Notes: generated by a model from the sequence alone, not told the origin. Counted from the first letter of the stretch, positions 1 to 8,581 are shown. The stretch: DNA of 64,000 bases from Hymenobacter properus (GCF_015694735.1 NZ_JADQDP010000001.1:558001-622000), one strand, 5' to 3'. Program-made: numbers and translations.

Positions 1-245
1 AGCACGTTCAGGTTGGGGTAGGTGGCGGTGGCCCAGCGGGCCAGTTCCGTGCGTTCGGCGGCGTCGGCCACGTCGGCCACCCGGGTGATGAGGGCGGGGT
101 GCAGCTGCTGGGCCTCGGCCAGTTTATCGGCCCGGCGGCCTACAATGATGACGGTGCTGCCGGCTTGCAGGAAGCGCACGGCCAGGGCCAGGCCGATGCC
201 CGAGGCGCCACCGGTAAGCAAAATAGTGTTCTGAGCTAAGTTCAT
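1..245 (-). CDS. SDR family oxidoreductase (DltE-like), 3' part outside window
   Basis: This is the N-terminal ~81 residues of a short-chain dehydrogenase/reductase. It starts at the ATG complementary to 243-245 and runs off the window edge. The cofactor-binding TGGASGIG motif lies at about residues 10-17 within a Rossmann beta-alpha-beta unit, followed by the basic VGRRADKL segment that usually discriminates NADP(H). The segment ends just before the expected NNAG motif. The order and wording resemble DltE-type SDRs of Bacteroidota. The substrate cannot be inferred. It is divergent from the GNAT gene that follows. Confidence 0.85.
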   Translation of the reverse strand, partial: MNLAQNTILLTGGASGIGLALAVRFLQAGSTVIIVGRRADKLAEAQQLHPALITRVADVADAAERTELARWATATYPNLNV

Positions 246-323
246 GGAACGGATAGGAAGGAAAAACAGGCCGCTAACGCGCCCCCGGGCCAGATTGTTG
301 GCAGCCGGGCCCGCCGCGGCGCC

Positions 324-331
324 TACCTTGC
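324..331 (+). promoter_or_regulatory. Promoter-like TACCTTGC element upstream of the GNAT gene
   Basis: TACCTTGC lies 32 nt before the GNAT start codon. It resembles the Bacteroidota -7 box (TAnnTTTG) with one mismatch and follows the TAnC-TT-(T)GC pattern seen before several other genes here (14827, 32158, 35915). No convincing -33 TTTG was found, so this is a weak call. Confidence 0.3.
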
Positions 332-362
332 GGCCTTATTCTTCTGCTTATTTTAGATTGCC

Positions 363-926
363 ATGATTGAACTGCAACCCTTCACCTCCGACGATTTCAC
401 CCAGCTCATGGAATGGGTCGACGACGAGCGTTTGATGAAGGAATGGAGCGGCTCCATGTTTTCCTTCCCTCTCTCGGAAGCCGGGCTGAGCTGGTACATC
501 GAGGGCGCCAACAACGTGCACGACCCCGACGTGTTCATTTACAAAGCCGTAGAAACAAAAACAGGCCTCACCGTGGGCCACATTTCGCTGGGCGGCATCA
601 GCCAGCGCGACCGCGCCGGCCGCATCACCCGCGTGCTGGTAGGCAAAAGCACGGAGCGCCGCCGCGGCATCTGCCAGGGCATGGTGCGGGCCCTGCTACG
701 CATTGGGTTTGAGGACTTGCAGCTGCACCGCATCAGCCTGGGCGTGTACGATTTCAACCACGCCGCCATCAAATGCTACCTCAAGTGCGGCTTCCGGCAG
801 GAGGGCGTGCTGCGCGACGTGGTGCGCCACGGCGACGACTACTGGAGCCTGGTGGAAATGGGCATTCTGGAAGACGAGTGGCGGGCGATGCAAAGTGCTG
901 TTCCCGAGCCGGGCAATACTCCCTGA
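363..926 (+). CDS. GNAT family N-acetyltransferase (RimJ/RimL-like)
   Basis: A 187-residue acetyltransferase of the GNAT fold. The acetyl-CoA pyrophosphate-binding region is visible as RRRGICQGMV (about residues 98-107), a variant of the Q/R-x-x-G-x-G/A motif. The downstream LHRISLGVYDFNHAAIKCYLKCGF stretch is the classic RimJ/RimL region in which an Asn and a Tyr/Phe line the cofactor site. Family members acetylate ribosomal protein N-termini, amino acids or antibiotics; the substrate here is unknown. The protein is cytoplasmic, with no signal peptide. The start is the ATG at 363, the first in frame. Confidence 0.88.
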   Translation: MIELQPFTSDDFTQLMEWVDDERLMKEWSGSMFSFPLSEAGLSWYIEGANNVHDPDVFIYKAVETKTGLTVGHISLGGISQRDRAGRITRVLVGKSTERRRGICQGMVRALLRIGFEDLQLHRISLGVYDFNHAAIKCYLKCGFRQEGVLRDVVRHGDDYWSLVEMGILEDEWRAMQSAVPEPGNTP

Positions 927-1023
927 GCCCCACTCCTGCAGGCCGTTGGGCCGGAGAAAGGGCGCTACTCCGAAAAAAAGAATAAATTGGGACCGGCATT
1001 CGCGCCGCCCGTTATCATTGCTT

Positions 1024-1749
1024 ATGAACTTCCGCCACTTTGCCCTGCTGGGCCTGCTTTTTACCACCGGCCTTGCCCACGCGCAGCAAGACGCCGCCGC
1101 CCAAACCAACCTGAATGCCCTGGCGGCCGGGGCCCCTGCCGTGGTGCCCCGCGGCACGGCCGACGGCTTCAAGGGTTCGCCCTACGCCGACGCCCGCTGG
1201 CTCCCGGCCCAGATTACCCTTACCAACAACCTGCCCCTGGCGCCGGTGCCGCTGAAATACGACGTGCTGGAGCACCGCCTGCTGATGCGGGCGCCCGCCC
1301 GGCCCACCGACTCGCTGCAGCTCGACGACACCCGCGTGGTGCGTTTTGTGCTCAATGAGCCCGCCACGGCGCTCGGCCCCGCCCGCCAGCGCGTATTCCG
1401 GCGCTTTGCCGAAGCCCCCACCGCCAACCACAAGCAGGATTACGTGGAAGTGCTGCACCAGGGCCGCTACACCCTGCTGAAGCATTACCTCAAAACGCTC
1501 AAAAAAGCTAACTACCAAGGCGCTTACAACACCGACAGCCACTACGACGAAATCGAGGATAAAACGGTGTACTACCTGCTCACGCCCGAGGCCCAACTCG
1601 TGCCCCTGAAGCTGGCGCTGAAGCCCTTGCAGGGCGCGGCCCTGGCCCTGGCAGCGGCCTTGAAGGCCAGCGCCGATGCCAAAAAGCCCAAAACCGACGC
1701 CGACTGGGCTGCCGTGCTTGATGCGGCCGACCCGGCTACCGTGAAGTAG
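1024..1749 (+). CDS. Exported protein of unknown function, tandem paralog 1
   Basis: A 241-residue protein starting at ATG 1024, which opens directly into a signal peptide (hydrophobic FALLGLLFTTGLA, cleavage near AHA-QQ). The reading frame is open further upstream, but that would overlap the GNAT gene and hide the signal peptide. No enzyme motif was recognised. The core SPYAD.RWL, LKYDVLEHRLLM, DYVEVL..GRYTLLKH and DEIED blocks are shared with the gene at 1821, so the two are a tandem duplication. A similar 'GSPY...KYDV/KYNLY' pattern is known in uncharacterised exported Bacteroidota proteins. Function unknown. Confidence 0.82.
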   Translation: MNFRHFALLGLLFTTGLAHAQQDAAAQTNLNALAAGAPAVVPRGTADGFKGSPYADARWLPAQITLTNNLPLAPVPLKYDVLEHRLLMRAPARPTDSLQLDDTRVVRFVLNEPATALGPARQRVFRRFAEAPTANHKQDYVEVLHQGRYTLLKHYLKTLKKANYQGAYNTDSHYDEIEDKTVYYLLTPEAQLVPLKLALKPLQGAALALAAALKASADAKKPKTDADWAAVLDAADPATVK

Positions 1750-1820
1750 AGCCGCCGGTTCGTTTCTTTAGGCCTACTGCCGCAAACCGTTACCAACGCG
1801 CCCCTATCCGTTCAAATTTT

Positions 1821-2585
1821 ATGAAGCTTGAACTACTGCTTGCGGCAGGACTGGCCTTAACAGGCCTGCACGTGCAAGCGCAAATCGTGAACAACCCGGC
1901 CGTGCAACGCGACTACAGCAAGGTGGGCTCGAACGAGTTCGGCAGCCTGACCGACCTTACCAACGGCGCCCAGCACCTGCTCACGCGCAGCACCAAGCCG
2001 GGCACCCTGGGCTCGCCCTACGCCGACAACCGCTGGCTGGCGGCCGAGGTCACGCTCAACAACAAGCTGCCGATAAAGCCTTTTCTGATGAAGTACGACG
2101 TGCTGGAGCACCGCCTCCTCATGTACCGCCCGGCGCCGGCCAACGACTCCATCGAGCTTGACGACCACCAAGTGGCGGCTTTCGTCCTCAGCGAGCCCGC
2201 TTCCAATACCGGCCCGGCCCGGCAGCGGCTGTTTCGGCGCTTCACGGAGGCCACGGTGGGCAGCCAGCACCTCGACTACGTGGAAGTGCTGCACGCCGGG
2301 CGCTACACGCTGCTGAAGCACTTTGTCAAAACCATTAAAAAGCCCAGCTTTCAGGGCATGTACAGCGACGGGGCCCCGGTAGATGAAATCGAGGACGCGC
2401 CGGAGTACTTCCTCAAAGCCCCCGACGGGCCGCTGACGCCCGTCAAGCTCAGCACCAAATCGCTGCAGGCGGCGGCCCCACCCCTGGCAGCGGCCCTCAA
2501 AACCGCCGTTTCGGCCCAGAAGCCCTACACCGAAGCCGGCTGGGCCAGCGTGCTGGACGCAGCCGACCCGGCCGCCGCCAAGTAG
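1821..2585 (+). CDS. Exported protein of unknown function, tandem paralog 2
   Basis: A 254-residue secreted protein (signal peptide LELLLAAGLALTGLHVQAQ) lying 71 bp after its paralog. It keeps the same blocks in the same order: GSPYADNRWL (about residues 62-71), KYDVLEHRLLMY, the ARQRLFRRF linker, YVEVLHAGRYTLLKH and a VDEIEDAPEYFL segment. Both paralogs end in a similar 'VLDAADPA..K' tail. The conserved acidic and Tyr-rich blocks suggest a small beta-rich domain; no catalytic motif is evident. It converges on the SDR gene with only 6 bp between stop codons and no visible terminator. Confidence 0.82.
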   Translation: MKLELLLAAGLALTGLHVQAQIVNNPAVQRDYSKVGSNEFGSLTDLTNGAQHLLTRSTKPGTLGSPYADNRWLAAEVTLNNKLPIKPFLMKYDVLEHRLLMYRPAPANDSIELDDHQVAAFVLSEPASNTGPARQRLFRRFTEATVGSQHLDYVEVLHAGRYTLLKHFVKTIKKPSFQGMYSDGAPVDEIEDAPEYFLKAPDGPLTPVKLSTKSLQAAAPPLAAALKTAVSAQKPYTEAGWASVLDAADPAAAK

Positions 2586-2591
2586 CGTCGC

Positions 2592-3461
2592 TTAGTCGAG
2601 AAACGACACACCGGTGAGCTGCTCGCTGAGCTGCCAGAGCTGCCGGGCATGCTCGGGGGTGTTGAAGGAAGATTTCACGGGCACGGCCTTTTTCTTGTCG
2701 AAAAAGCCGCCGCTCACCGAGGCCGCCTCGGGTGCCGAAGCCAGGAAAATGCTGGTTTCAGCGCCCTTTTCTACGGAAATCATGAACGGGCGAGCCAGAG
2801 CTGTGAGCTTGCCCAGCCAGCCGCCGGCGCTGTCGCCAAAGCGGGTGGCCACCACGCCGGGGTGCACGGCATTGGTTGTCACGTTGGCTATGCCGTGGGC
2901 GCGCAGCCGGCGGGCCAGCTCCTGCGTGAACATAATGTTGTAAAGCTTGGTGTTGCCGTAGACGCGCATGGCTCCATAGCTTTTCTCCGACTGAATATCC
3001 GTCAAATCGGGCTTGGCCACGCGGTAGGCCATCGAGGCCAGGTTGACCACACGGGCCGCCGGGCTGGCGCGCAGCTTGTCGAAGAGCAGGGCCGTGAGCA
3101 GGAAGGGCCCTAGGTGATTGGTGGCCAGGCCCAGCTCGTGGCCGTCGGGCGAGAGCTGGCGCTCGGCGCCGAAGATGAGCCCGGCGTTGTTCACCAGCAC
3201 GTCGAGGCGCGGGTAGCGGGCGTTGAACTCGGCGGCGGCGCGGCGCACCTGGCCCTGGTCGGCGAGGTCGGCCAGCAGCACGTCTACCCGGTCGTGGCCC
3301 GCCGCGGCCCGGATTTCCTGCTGAGTGGCACGGGCCTTGGCCTCGTTGCGGGCTAGAATAACGACGTGGGCACCCATGCGGGCCAGCGCGGTGGCCGTGA
3401 CTTGGCCAATACCGGACGTGGCGCCGGTAACGAGTACGATGTGCTGCTGAAGGTCGGGCAT
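2592..3461 (-). CDS. SDR family NAD(P)-dependent oxidoreductase (retinol-dehydrogenase-like)
   Basis: A 289-residue classical/extended SDR starting at the ATG complementary to 3459-3461. An upstream in-frame start would add 15 residues before the usual N-terminus. Seen in order: the TGATSGIG cofactor motif near residue 12, an LARNEAKA segment, NNAG in the VNNAGLIFGAE stretch, a conserved Ser in VNLASMAYR, and the catalytic YGNTK (Y-x-x-x-K). The HPGVVATRFG segment is typical of the retinol dehydrogenase/WWOX-like group. It probably oxidises or reduces an alcohol/ketone; substrate unknown. Confidence 0.88.
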   Translation of the reverse strand: MPDLQQHIVLVTGATSGIGQVTATALARMGAHVVILARNEAKARATQQEIRAAAGHDRVDVLLADLADQGQVRRAAAEFNARYPRLDVLVNNAGLIFGAERQLSPDGHELGLATNHLGPFLLTALLFDKLRASPAARVVNLASMAYRVAKPDLTDIQSEKSYGAMRVYGNTKLYNIMFTQELARRLRAHGIANVTTNAVHPGVVATRFGDSAGGWLGKLTALARPFMISVEKGAETSIFLASAPEAASVSGGFFDKKKAVPVKSSFNTPEHARQLWQLSEQLTGVSFLD

Positions 3462-3555
3462 GTCGGAACAAGTAAAAGTGAGATTACGCACGTATGGACG
3501 TAACACCGGGCGAAATGCTTGGTTTACCTATCACATAATCTGAATTTCCGACTCT

Positions 3556-4178
3556 ATGAAAGCCCTGCTGCTCATCGACATTCAAAACGACTTCTTGCCC
3601 GGTGGCCGGCTGGCTGTGCCCGAGGGCGACGCCATCATTCCGCTGGTCAATGAGTTGCAGCTGCAGTTCGAATTAGTGGTGGCCACGCAGGACTGGCACC
3701 CCACGGGCCACGAGAGCTTTGCCAGCAGCCACGCTGGCCGCCAGGTGTTCGAGCAGATTGACCTGCACGGCCTGCCCCAGGTGTTGTGGCCCGACCACTG
3801 CACCCAAGCCGGCCCCGGCGCCGAGCTGGCCCCCGCCCTGCGGACGAGCGCATCGAGGCCATTTTTCGCAAAGGCACTTCCGTAGACATCGACAGCTACA
3901 GTGCCTTCTTCGACAACGGCCACCGCAAAAGCACCGGCCTGGCCGACTACCTGCGCGGCCGGGGCGTGACTGAGGTGTTTGTGGCCGGCCTGGCGGCTGA
4001 CTACTGCGTGTACTACTCGGCGCTGGACGCGCTGGCGGCCGGCTTCGGCACCACCGTGGTCACCGATGCCACCCGGGCCATCTCGGCCGAGGGCTGGGCC
4101 ACCGCGCAGGCCGATTTGCGGGCCCGGGGCGCTTCGCTGGTAGAAAGCGCCGCATTGCTCGCACCGGCAAACGCATAA
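3556..4178 (+). pseudogene. pncA: Nicotinamidase PncA, reading frame interrupted near 3840
   Basis: Nicotinamidase converts nicotinamide to nicotinate in NAD salvage. The N-terminal half (from ATG 3556) carries the catalytic Asp in LLIDIQNDF, the metal ligands in QDWHPTGH and the His of LWPDHC, then loses frame after GAELAPAL. The rest continues in the -1 frame: DERIEAIFRKGT (catalytic Lys), DSYSAFFDNGHRKSTGL and GLAADYCV (catalytic Cys), up to the stop at 4178. All active-site residues are present but split over two frames, consistent with one missing base around 3838-3846. Either the gene is a recent pseudogene or this is a sequencing error; the second half shows no decay. Confidence 0.85.
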
Positions 4179-4179
4179 A

Positions 4180-4209
4180 AAAAGGGCCTCCGACACCGGA
4201 GGCCCTTTT
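4180..4209. terminator. Bidirectional intrinsic terminator after pncA
   Basis: A perfect 13-nt inverted repeat (AAAAGGGCCTCCG / CGGAGGCCCTTTT) with a 4-nt loop lies between the convergent pncA and GH85 genes. It has A/T runs on both sides, so it can terminate transcription from either strand. Confidence 0.85.
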
Positions 4210-4230
4210 GGTTATTAGCAAAACGGCGGT

Positions 4231-7152
4231 TTATTGCCGCATCAGTTTCACCGAAGCCTCCTGCGTGGCCGTGCGCGCGCGCAGCACGTAGAGGCCCGCC
4301 GCACGCGGCACCGCAATGCTGGTCCGGTTCGTGGTGGGGGCCAGCTCCTGCTGCCAGACCACGGCACCCAGCACATTGCGCAAGCTCAGCACCACGGGCT
4401 GGCCCTGGGCGCCGCTGATTTCAATTTCGGCCTGGCTGCCGGGCACGGGGTTGCCGAGCACCTGCACCTGCAGGCCGTCGGCCGCCCGGCGGGGCAGCAG
4501 GCCGGTGATGGTAGGGCACTGGCTGGGCACGTCCGTGGACCAGTCGCTGGGGCCCATGTTGGTGAGGTTGCCGGTGTGGTTGTTGCCCGAGGCGTCGGCG
4601 GTGGTCAGGTTGGGCGAGTCGTTCAGGCGCCAGTAGCCGGCCAGGCCGGCGGCGGGCAGCGTTACGCCGCAGGCATTGGCCTGCACTTCGGCGGCGGTGA
4701 GGGCGCGGGTCCAGGCGCGGGCCTCGTCGAGGCGGCCGTCGAGGCCGCGCGGGGCGGCGTAGTTGCGGGCCAGCGAGAAGGCCGCGTTAGCCACCACGTT
4801 GCCGGTAGCGGCCAGCGAATTATCGAGCACACCGTTCACATACAGGCGCATGGTGCTGCCGTCGTAGGTGCCGGCCAGGTGCGTCCACTGCCCGGCCGTG
4901 AGGCGGGCCACCGAGGTGAGCTTGCGCGTGGTGCTGCCAATCTGCACCACAAACTGCACCTGGCTGGGGTCGATGCCGGCATCGCCGAGGCGCAGCATGG
5001 CCGTGTTGGCGCCGCCGTCTTCCATGCCCAGCAGGCTCGAAATGAAAGGCGAGGTGGCCTTGAACGTGGTGGGCTTCACCCAGCACTCCAGGCTGAGGGC
5101 GGCGCCGCTGAGGTTGATGACGCCGGCATCGACGTACTTGCTCACGCCGTCGAAGTTGAGCGAGGTGTTGGCGCCGGCGGGCGGGGCCGTGAGTACGGTG
5201 ATGTAAGCGGTGCGGGTAAGCACGTTCTGGGCGGTGCCGTTGCTGGCCGTCAGCGTCACGGAGTAGGTTCCGGCGGTGGCGTAGGTGGCGGTGGCGTGCA
5301 CGGCGGTGCTGCTCGTGACCGTGGCGCCGGGCAGGCTCCAGGTGTAGCTGCTGGCGTTGGTCGAGGAGTTGGCAAAGGTCACCGTTTGGCCGGTGAGCAC
5401 CGTGGTGGCGGTGGCGGCGAAGTTGGCCACCGGCGCTGCCGCGGGTGCCGTACCGTTGTAAATTTTCAGCTTGCCCATGTTGAAGCGGTAGGCTGCCAGG
5501 GCGGCGGTCGAATTGGCCTGCACGCCAATGATGGCCAACTCGCGGTTGGCGTAGGCTGCCAGCGACAGCGTGCTGCTGGCCCACAGCGTGTCGGCCAGGG
5601 CGGGCACGTCGAGGTACTCGGGCGTGGTCAGGTTGTCGCTGAAGTACAGGGCGAGGCGCGTGCTGCTGGCACCAGCGGCGCGGCCTTTGTACACGAGGTC
5701 GAGGTTGGTGGTGGCCGTGATGGGCAGCTTGGTTTGGTAGAGCTTGACGGTGGTGCTGGCGCCGGCGGCCAGGCTGCCGCTCAGCTGCACGCTGGTGCCG
5801 CCGTACCAGGCCCGGCTGAAATCGAAGCGGGCGGCCACGTTGCTGGCGCCGCTTCGCGCCCATTGCCACGAGGGCATGATGGCCTGCTTGGCCATATCGG
5901 TCCAGCCCTTCACAGCCACCACGCCGTTGTTGGCGAAAATCTTGCCCTGGCCCACGCAGAAGTTGGTTTCGAATGGCAGCGCCGTGATGGCGCAGCGCAC
6001 CGGCTGGTAGTAGCCGAAGCCTTTCCAGGCGCCGGTGGCGTCGGCGGTGGTAATGTCGAGGTCGTCGCCCGAAAACAGCTTCACTTCGCCGTTGTAGAAG
6101 CGGGCGTAGTCGGCCGGGTTGCTGTTGAAGCTGCTCAGACCGCCGTTGTAGGTGATGTTGGGGGCAAACACGGCCAGCGACGTCAGCGGCGCGGTCAGGT
6201 TGCCGCCGCTGTAGTAGTTGTCCATCCAGCCGCTGTTGGGCGTGCCCTGGTAGGTGTAGAAGGGAAACAGCTGCTGCGGGTTGCGGCCGGGCCAGATGTC
6301 GGCGCCGGTGTACACGTCGTAGGGGCTGCGGCCCACGGCGTTGGCGCGGGCCACCGCCGTGGTGAACGTGCTGCCGTAAATCCAGAAATAGTTGGTGAAG
6401 ATGGCATCGCTCACCCGGTCGGTGCCGTCCTGCACGAAGGGCGAATTGGTGGCGTTGAACGTGTTCTGGTAGGTCACGGTGCCGCTGGAAATCAGCGCGT
6501 CGTACCAGTGAATTTCCATACCGGCCGGCTTCAGCACCTGCAGCTGCTTCAGCAGGTTGCGCAGCTCCGTCACCTCGGCAAAGGTCATGGCCGACTCGGC
6601 ATTGAAAAACCAGCCATCGAAGCCGTAGTAGTTGGCCACGGCGATGAGCTTTTGGGCCCCGATGTAGTTGCCGCTGGCGTCTTTCTGCAGCAGGGTCTGG
6701 AAGCCGGCCCGGTCGGTAAACACGGTACCAATCATCTTCACGCCGTTGCGATGGGCCGCCTCCACCCAAGGGCGGCACGGAATGCCGATGGGGCTGGCAA
6801 ACCACGTAAACACGTCGATGTACTGCCAGTGTGTGAAGTTGTAGAGGTTGAACTGGGGCTGCTCGTTGAGGTAGCCCACGAAGTTGTTCATGCCGTCGGG
6901 GCACCAGTTCACCTTGGAGTTGAAGCTCTGGTTGGGGTTGAGCTGCGGGGCCAGGGAGTTTTGGCGGGTGGCCAGGGGCACGGTGCTCACGTTGGCCGGC
7001 AGGGCGGTGGGGCCGGTGCTGGTCCAGGCCATGAGCTGGGCCGGCGTGAGGGTGGTGTACTGCGCGGCGGGCTCAATCTGGGCCTGGGCCAGCCGTGTAA
7101 ACCCGAGCAGGGTGAGCAAAAGCAGCCAGGGGCGTGCGTAAAAAGGCCTCAT
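4231..7152 (-). CDS. Secreted GH85 endo-beta-N-acetylglucosaminidase with PKD, LamG and T9SS sorting domain
   Basis: A 973-residue enzyme expected to cut the chitobiose core of N-glycans. Signal peptide (LLLLTLLGFTRLAQA) at residues 6-25. The GH85 barrel spans about 70-400: VFTDRAGF, then YYGFDGWFFNAES with the Asn184/Glu186 pair matching the family's catalytic N-x-E, then EIHWYDAL and the NATNSPF segment. A beta-sandwich follows (about 400-570), then a PKD domain (about 573-655, with TVTFANSSTNASSYTW), a LamG/concanavalin-like domain (about 663-840, with SLECWVKP) and a C-terminal sorting domain (about 895-973) typical of T9SS cargo. It is probably secreted or surface-anchored. It stands alone, with no glycan-uptake genes beside it. 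Confidence 0.85.
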   Translation of the reverse strand: MRPFYARPWLLLLTLLGFTRLAQAQIEPAAQYTTLTPAQLMAWTSTGPTALPANVSTVPLATRQNSLAPQLNPNQSFNSKVNWCPDGMNNFVGYLNEQPQFNLYNFTHWQYIDVFTWFASPIGIPCRPWVEAAHRNGVKMIGTVFTDRAGFQTLLQKDASGNYIGAQKLIAVANYYGFDGWFFNAESAMTFAEVTELRNLLKQLQVLKPAGMEIHWYDALISSGTVTYQNTFNATNSPFVQDGTDRVSDAIFTNYFWIYGSTFTTAVARANAVGRSPYDVYTGADIWPGRNPQQLFPFYTYQGTPNSGWMDNYYSGGNLTAPLTSLAVFAPNITYNGGLSSFNSNPADYARFYNGEVKLFSGDDLDITTADATGAWKGFGYYQPVRCAITALPFETNFCVGQGKIFANNGVVAVKGWTDMAKQAIMPSWQWARSGASNVAARFDFSRAWYGGTSVQLSGSLAAGASTTVKLYQTKLPITATTNLDLVYKGRAAGASSTRLALYFSDNLTTPEYLDVPALADTLWASSTLSLAAYANRELAIIGVQANSTAALAAYRFNMGKLKIYNGTAPAAAPVANFAATATTVLTGQTVTFANSSTNASSYTWSLPGATVTSSTAVHATATYATAGTYSVTLTASNGTAQNVLTRTAYITVLTAPPAGANTSLNFDGVSKYVDAGVINLSGAALSLECWVKPTTFKATSPFISSLLGMEDGGANTAMLRLGDAGIDPSQVQFVVQIGSTTRKLTSVARLTAGQWTHLAGTYDGSTMRLYVNGVLDNSLAATGNVVANAAFSLARNYAAPRGLDGRLDEARAWTRALTAAEVQANACGVTLPAAGLAGYWRLNDSPNLTTADASGNNHTGNLTNMGPSDWSTDVPSQCPTITGLLPRRAADGLQVQVLGNPVPGSQAEIEISGAQGQPVVLSLRNVLGAVVWQQELAPTTNRTSIAVPRAAGLYVLRARTATQEASVKLMRQ

Positions 7153-7283
7153 AGGTGGAAGAGGGAATGGGGTGGTGAAAGGGTTGGGAATGAGTGAAAC
7201 CGGGTGGTTAAATCCGGGTCAATTTACGCCCTAAACCGTTTCAGCAACGCTGCCCCTTGCAAAATTTCCCGCAGCAGCAGCAT

Positions 7284-7291
7284 TAGCTTTG
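7284..7291 (+). promoter_or_regulatory. Putative -7 box directly before a start codon (leaderless gene)
   Basis: TAGCTTTG matches the Bacteroidota -7 element TAnnTTTG. Its last base is only 4 nt from the ATG at 7296, so transcription would start at or next to the start codon. The -33 element is not clear; a TTGC at 7257 is somewhat too far upstream. Confidence 0.5.
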
Positions 7292-7295
7292 CCCC

Positions 7296-7646
7296 ATGCC
7301 TACTCTCCTCTCCTATCTGTCCCTCGGCGCGGCGCTCGTACTGGCCGGCTGCCAGCAAAGCCCGCCAGCCAACACGGCCACGCAAACTCCCGCGCAAGCA
7401 TCGGCTGAAACAGCCCAGCCGGATGCTCCCAAAACCGAGGCCCAGGCCCGCACCCTCACGGCCGATTACGTCAAAACTCTGCCCAACGCAGCGCTCTACG
7501 TGGTCGATTCGGCCCGCGTGAACGACAACGGGCCTACCTGGCAGGTGCTGGTGCCCCGCCGCGACTGGGCCAAGCGCATGCCCAACAGCGCCCGCTTCGA
7601 GGTGAATAAAACGACGGGCGAGGTGAGCACGGGCGCCGTGAAATAA
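7296..7646 (+). CDS. Small lipoprotein of unknown function
   Basis: A 116-residue protein with a lipoprotein signal: a hydrophobic LLSYLSLGAALV stretch followed by the lipobox LAGC, giving Cys19 as the lipidated residue. A Thr/Ala/Gln-rich linker (about residues 22-50) leads to a small C-terminal domain, ADYVKTLPNAALYVVDSARV..WQVLVPRRDWAKRMPNSARFEVNKTTGEV. That segment has the pattern of a short beta-hairpin domain, but no named family was recognised. It is likely anchored in a membrane facing the periplasm. Its -7 box abuts the ATG (see 7284). It converges on the PAP2 gene with 21 bp between. Confidence 0.75.
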   Translation: MPTLLSYLSLGAALVLAGCQQSPPANTATQTPAQASAETAQPDAPKTEAQARTLTADYVKTLPNAALYVVDSARVNDNGPTWQVLVPRRDWAKRMPNSARFEVNKTTGEVSTGAVK

Positions 7647-7667
7647 GAGCTGCCCGGCTTGTGCCGT

Positions 7668-8501
7668 CTACAGTTGCTTCGACAGTACGAAGCCGCTGTA
7701 GGCGTAGCCGTTCACGTTCAGGCCCTGCATGGGCACGAGCGACACCCCGGCGCGGCCGGCTTCCTTGTGCAGCTGCGGCACCACAATGCCCATGGTGGCC
7801 CCCACCGCGTAGCCCACAATGTTGTCGGAAAGAAAGTGCTTGCCGGCCTTGATGCGGCTGTAGGCCACGGCAGCGGGCACCACTGCGGCCGCGCCCCACA
7901 CCAGGCCTTCGCCTTCGTAGCCGGGGTTGAAGTCGTGCAGCACCTTAGCGGCGAAGAAGGTGGCGGTAGCCGTGTGGGCGGTGTGGCCGGCAAAGAATGA
8001 GTTGGTAGCTATTTTACCCGTGCGGCCGCCGCCGCCCTCGGTGCCGTAGAGGTAGGGCCGGTAGCGGTAGATGTTGCCCACCGACGTGGTAAACAGGGCA
8101 TCGGAAGCCAGCATGGTTTGCACGTAGAGGCCTAAAATCTGACCGTAGCGGCCGCGCACGTCGTCATTCAGAGCCAGCAGGCCGGGCGCGATAACCAGTG
8201 TAGGGTAGCACAGCAGGTCGCTGGCTGTTTGCCAGTTGTCGCTGTACCAGCCGGCCGAGAAGCGGTCGAAGGCAGGCACGTCTTCCTTGCGCAGGGCGGC
8301 AGCTTCGGCATCGCTGAGCCCGCTTTTCTGCTGCACGCGGTAGAGGCCAAACGCACTTGCAGCCCCCAGGCCCAGCACGATGGGGCCATCGACGGCGAAG
8401 CGGGTGTGGTAGGGCGAAGTGGCTTTGGTTTGAGCCACGGCCGCAGGTGCCGCGGCGGTGAGCAAGGAGCCCGCAAGGGCCAGCGAGGCAAGAAATTTCA
8501 T
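7668..8501 (-). CDS. PAP2 superfamily phosphatase
   Basis: A 277-residue protein with an N-terminal signal (LASLALAGSLLTAAAPAAVAQ) and the three-part PAP2/vanadium-haloperoxidase signature: YRYRPYLYG (an RP-type motif 1), NSFFAGHTAHTATA (the ..GH.. motif 2), and SRIKAGKHFLSDNIVGYAVG (S-R-x5-H-x3-D, motif 3) towards the C-terminus. Such enzymes dephosphorylate lipid phosphates (phosphatidate, undecaprenyl pyrophosphate) at the periplasmic face. The substrate is not evident. Like many Bacteroidota homologs it seems exported, not multi-pass. It lies 80 bp downstream of the HGSNAT-like gene on the same strand. Confidence 0.87.
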   Translation of the reverse strand: MKFLASLALAGSLLTAAAPAAVAQTKATSPYHTRFAVDGPIVLGLGAASAFGLYRVQQKSGLSDAEAAALRKEDVPAFDRFSAGWYSDNWQTASDLLCYPTLVIAPGLLALNDDVRGRYGQILGLYVQTMLASDALFTTSVGNIYRYRPYLYGTEGGGGRTGKIATNSFFAGHTAHTATATFFAAKVLHDFNPGYEGEGLVWGAAAVVPAAVAYSRIKAGKHFLSDNIVGYAVGATMGIVVPQLHKEAGRAGVSLVPMQGLNVNGYAYSGFVLSKQL

Positions 8502-8581
8502 AAGCGCAACATTGGGGTAATGTTGCCCAAACGAAATTCAGCGCCCTGGGTTTACCCGCGGCCTTTCTTGCCCGAGCCCGG

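Noticed and set aside
3786..3890. Programmed -1 frameshift in the nicotinamidase gene
   Set aside because: No X-XXY-YYZ slippery site or downstream pseudoknot is apparent, and nicotinamidases are not known to use recoding; a lost base is simpler.
4234..7197. Long plus-strand open frame (about 987 codons) antisense to the GH85 gene
   Set aside because: Its translation is Gly/His/Val-rich and lacks domains, typical of the complement of a GC-rich coding strand; the minus strand encodes a complete signal peptide and GH85 motifs.
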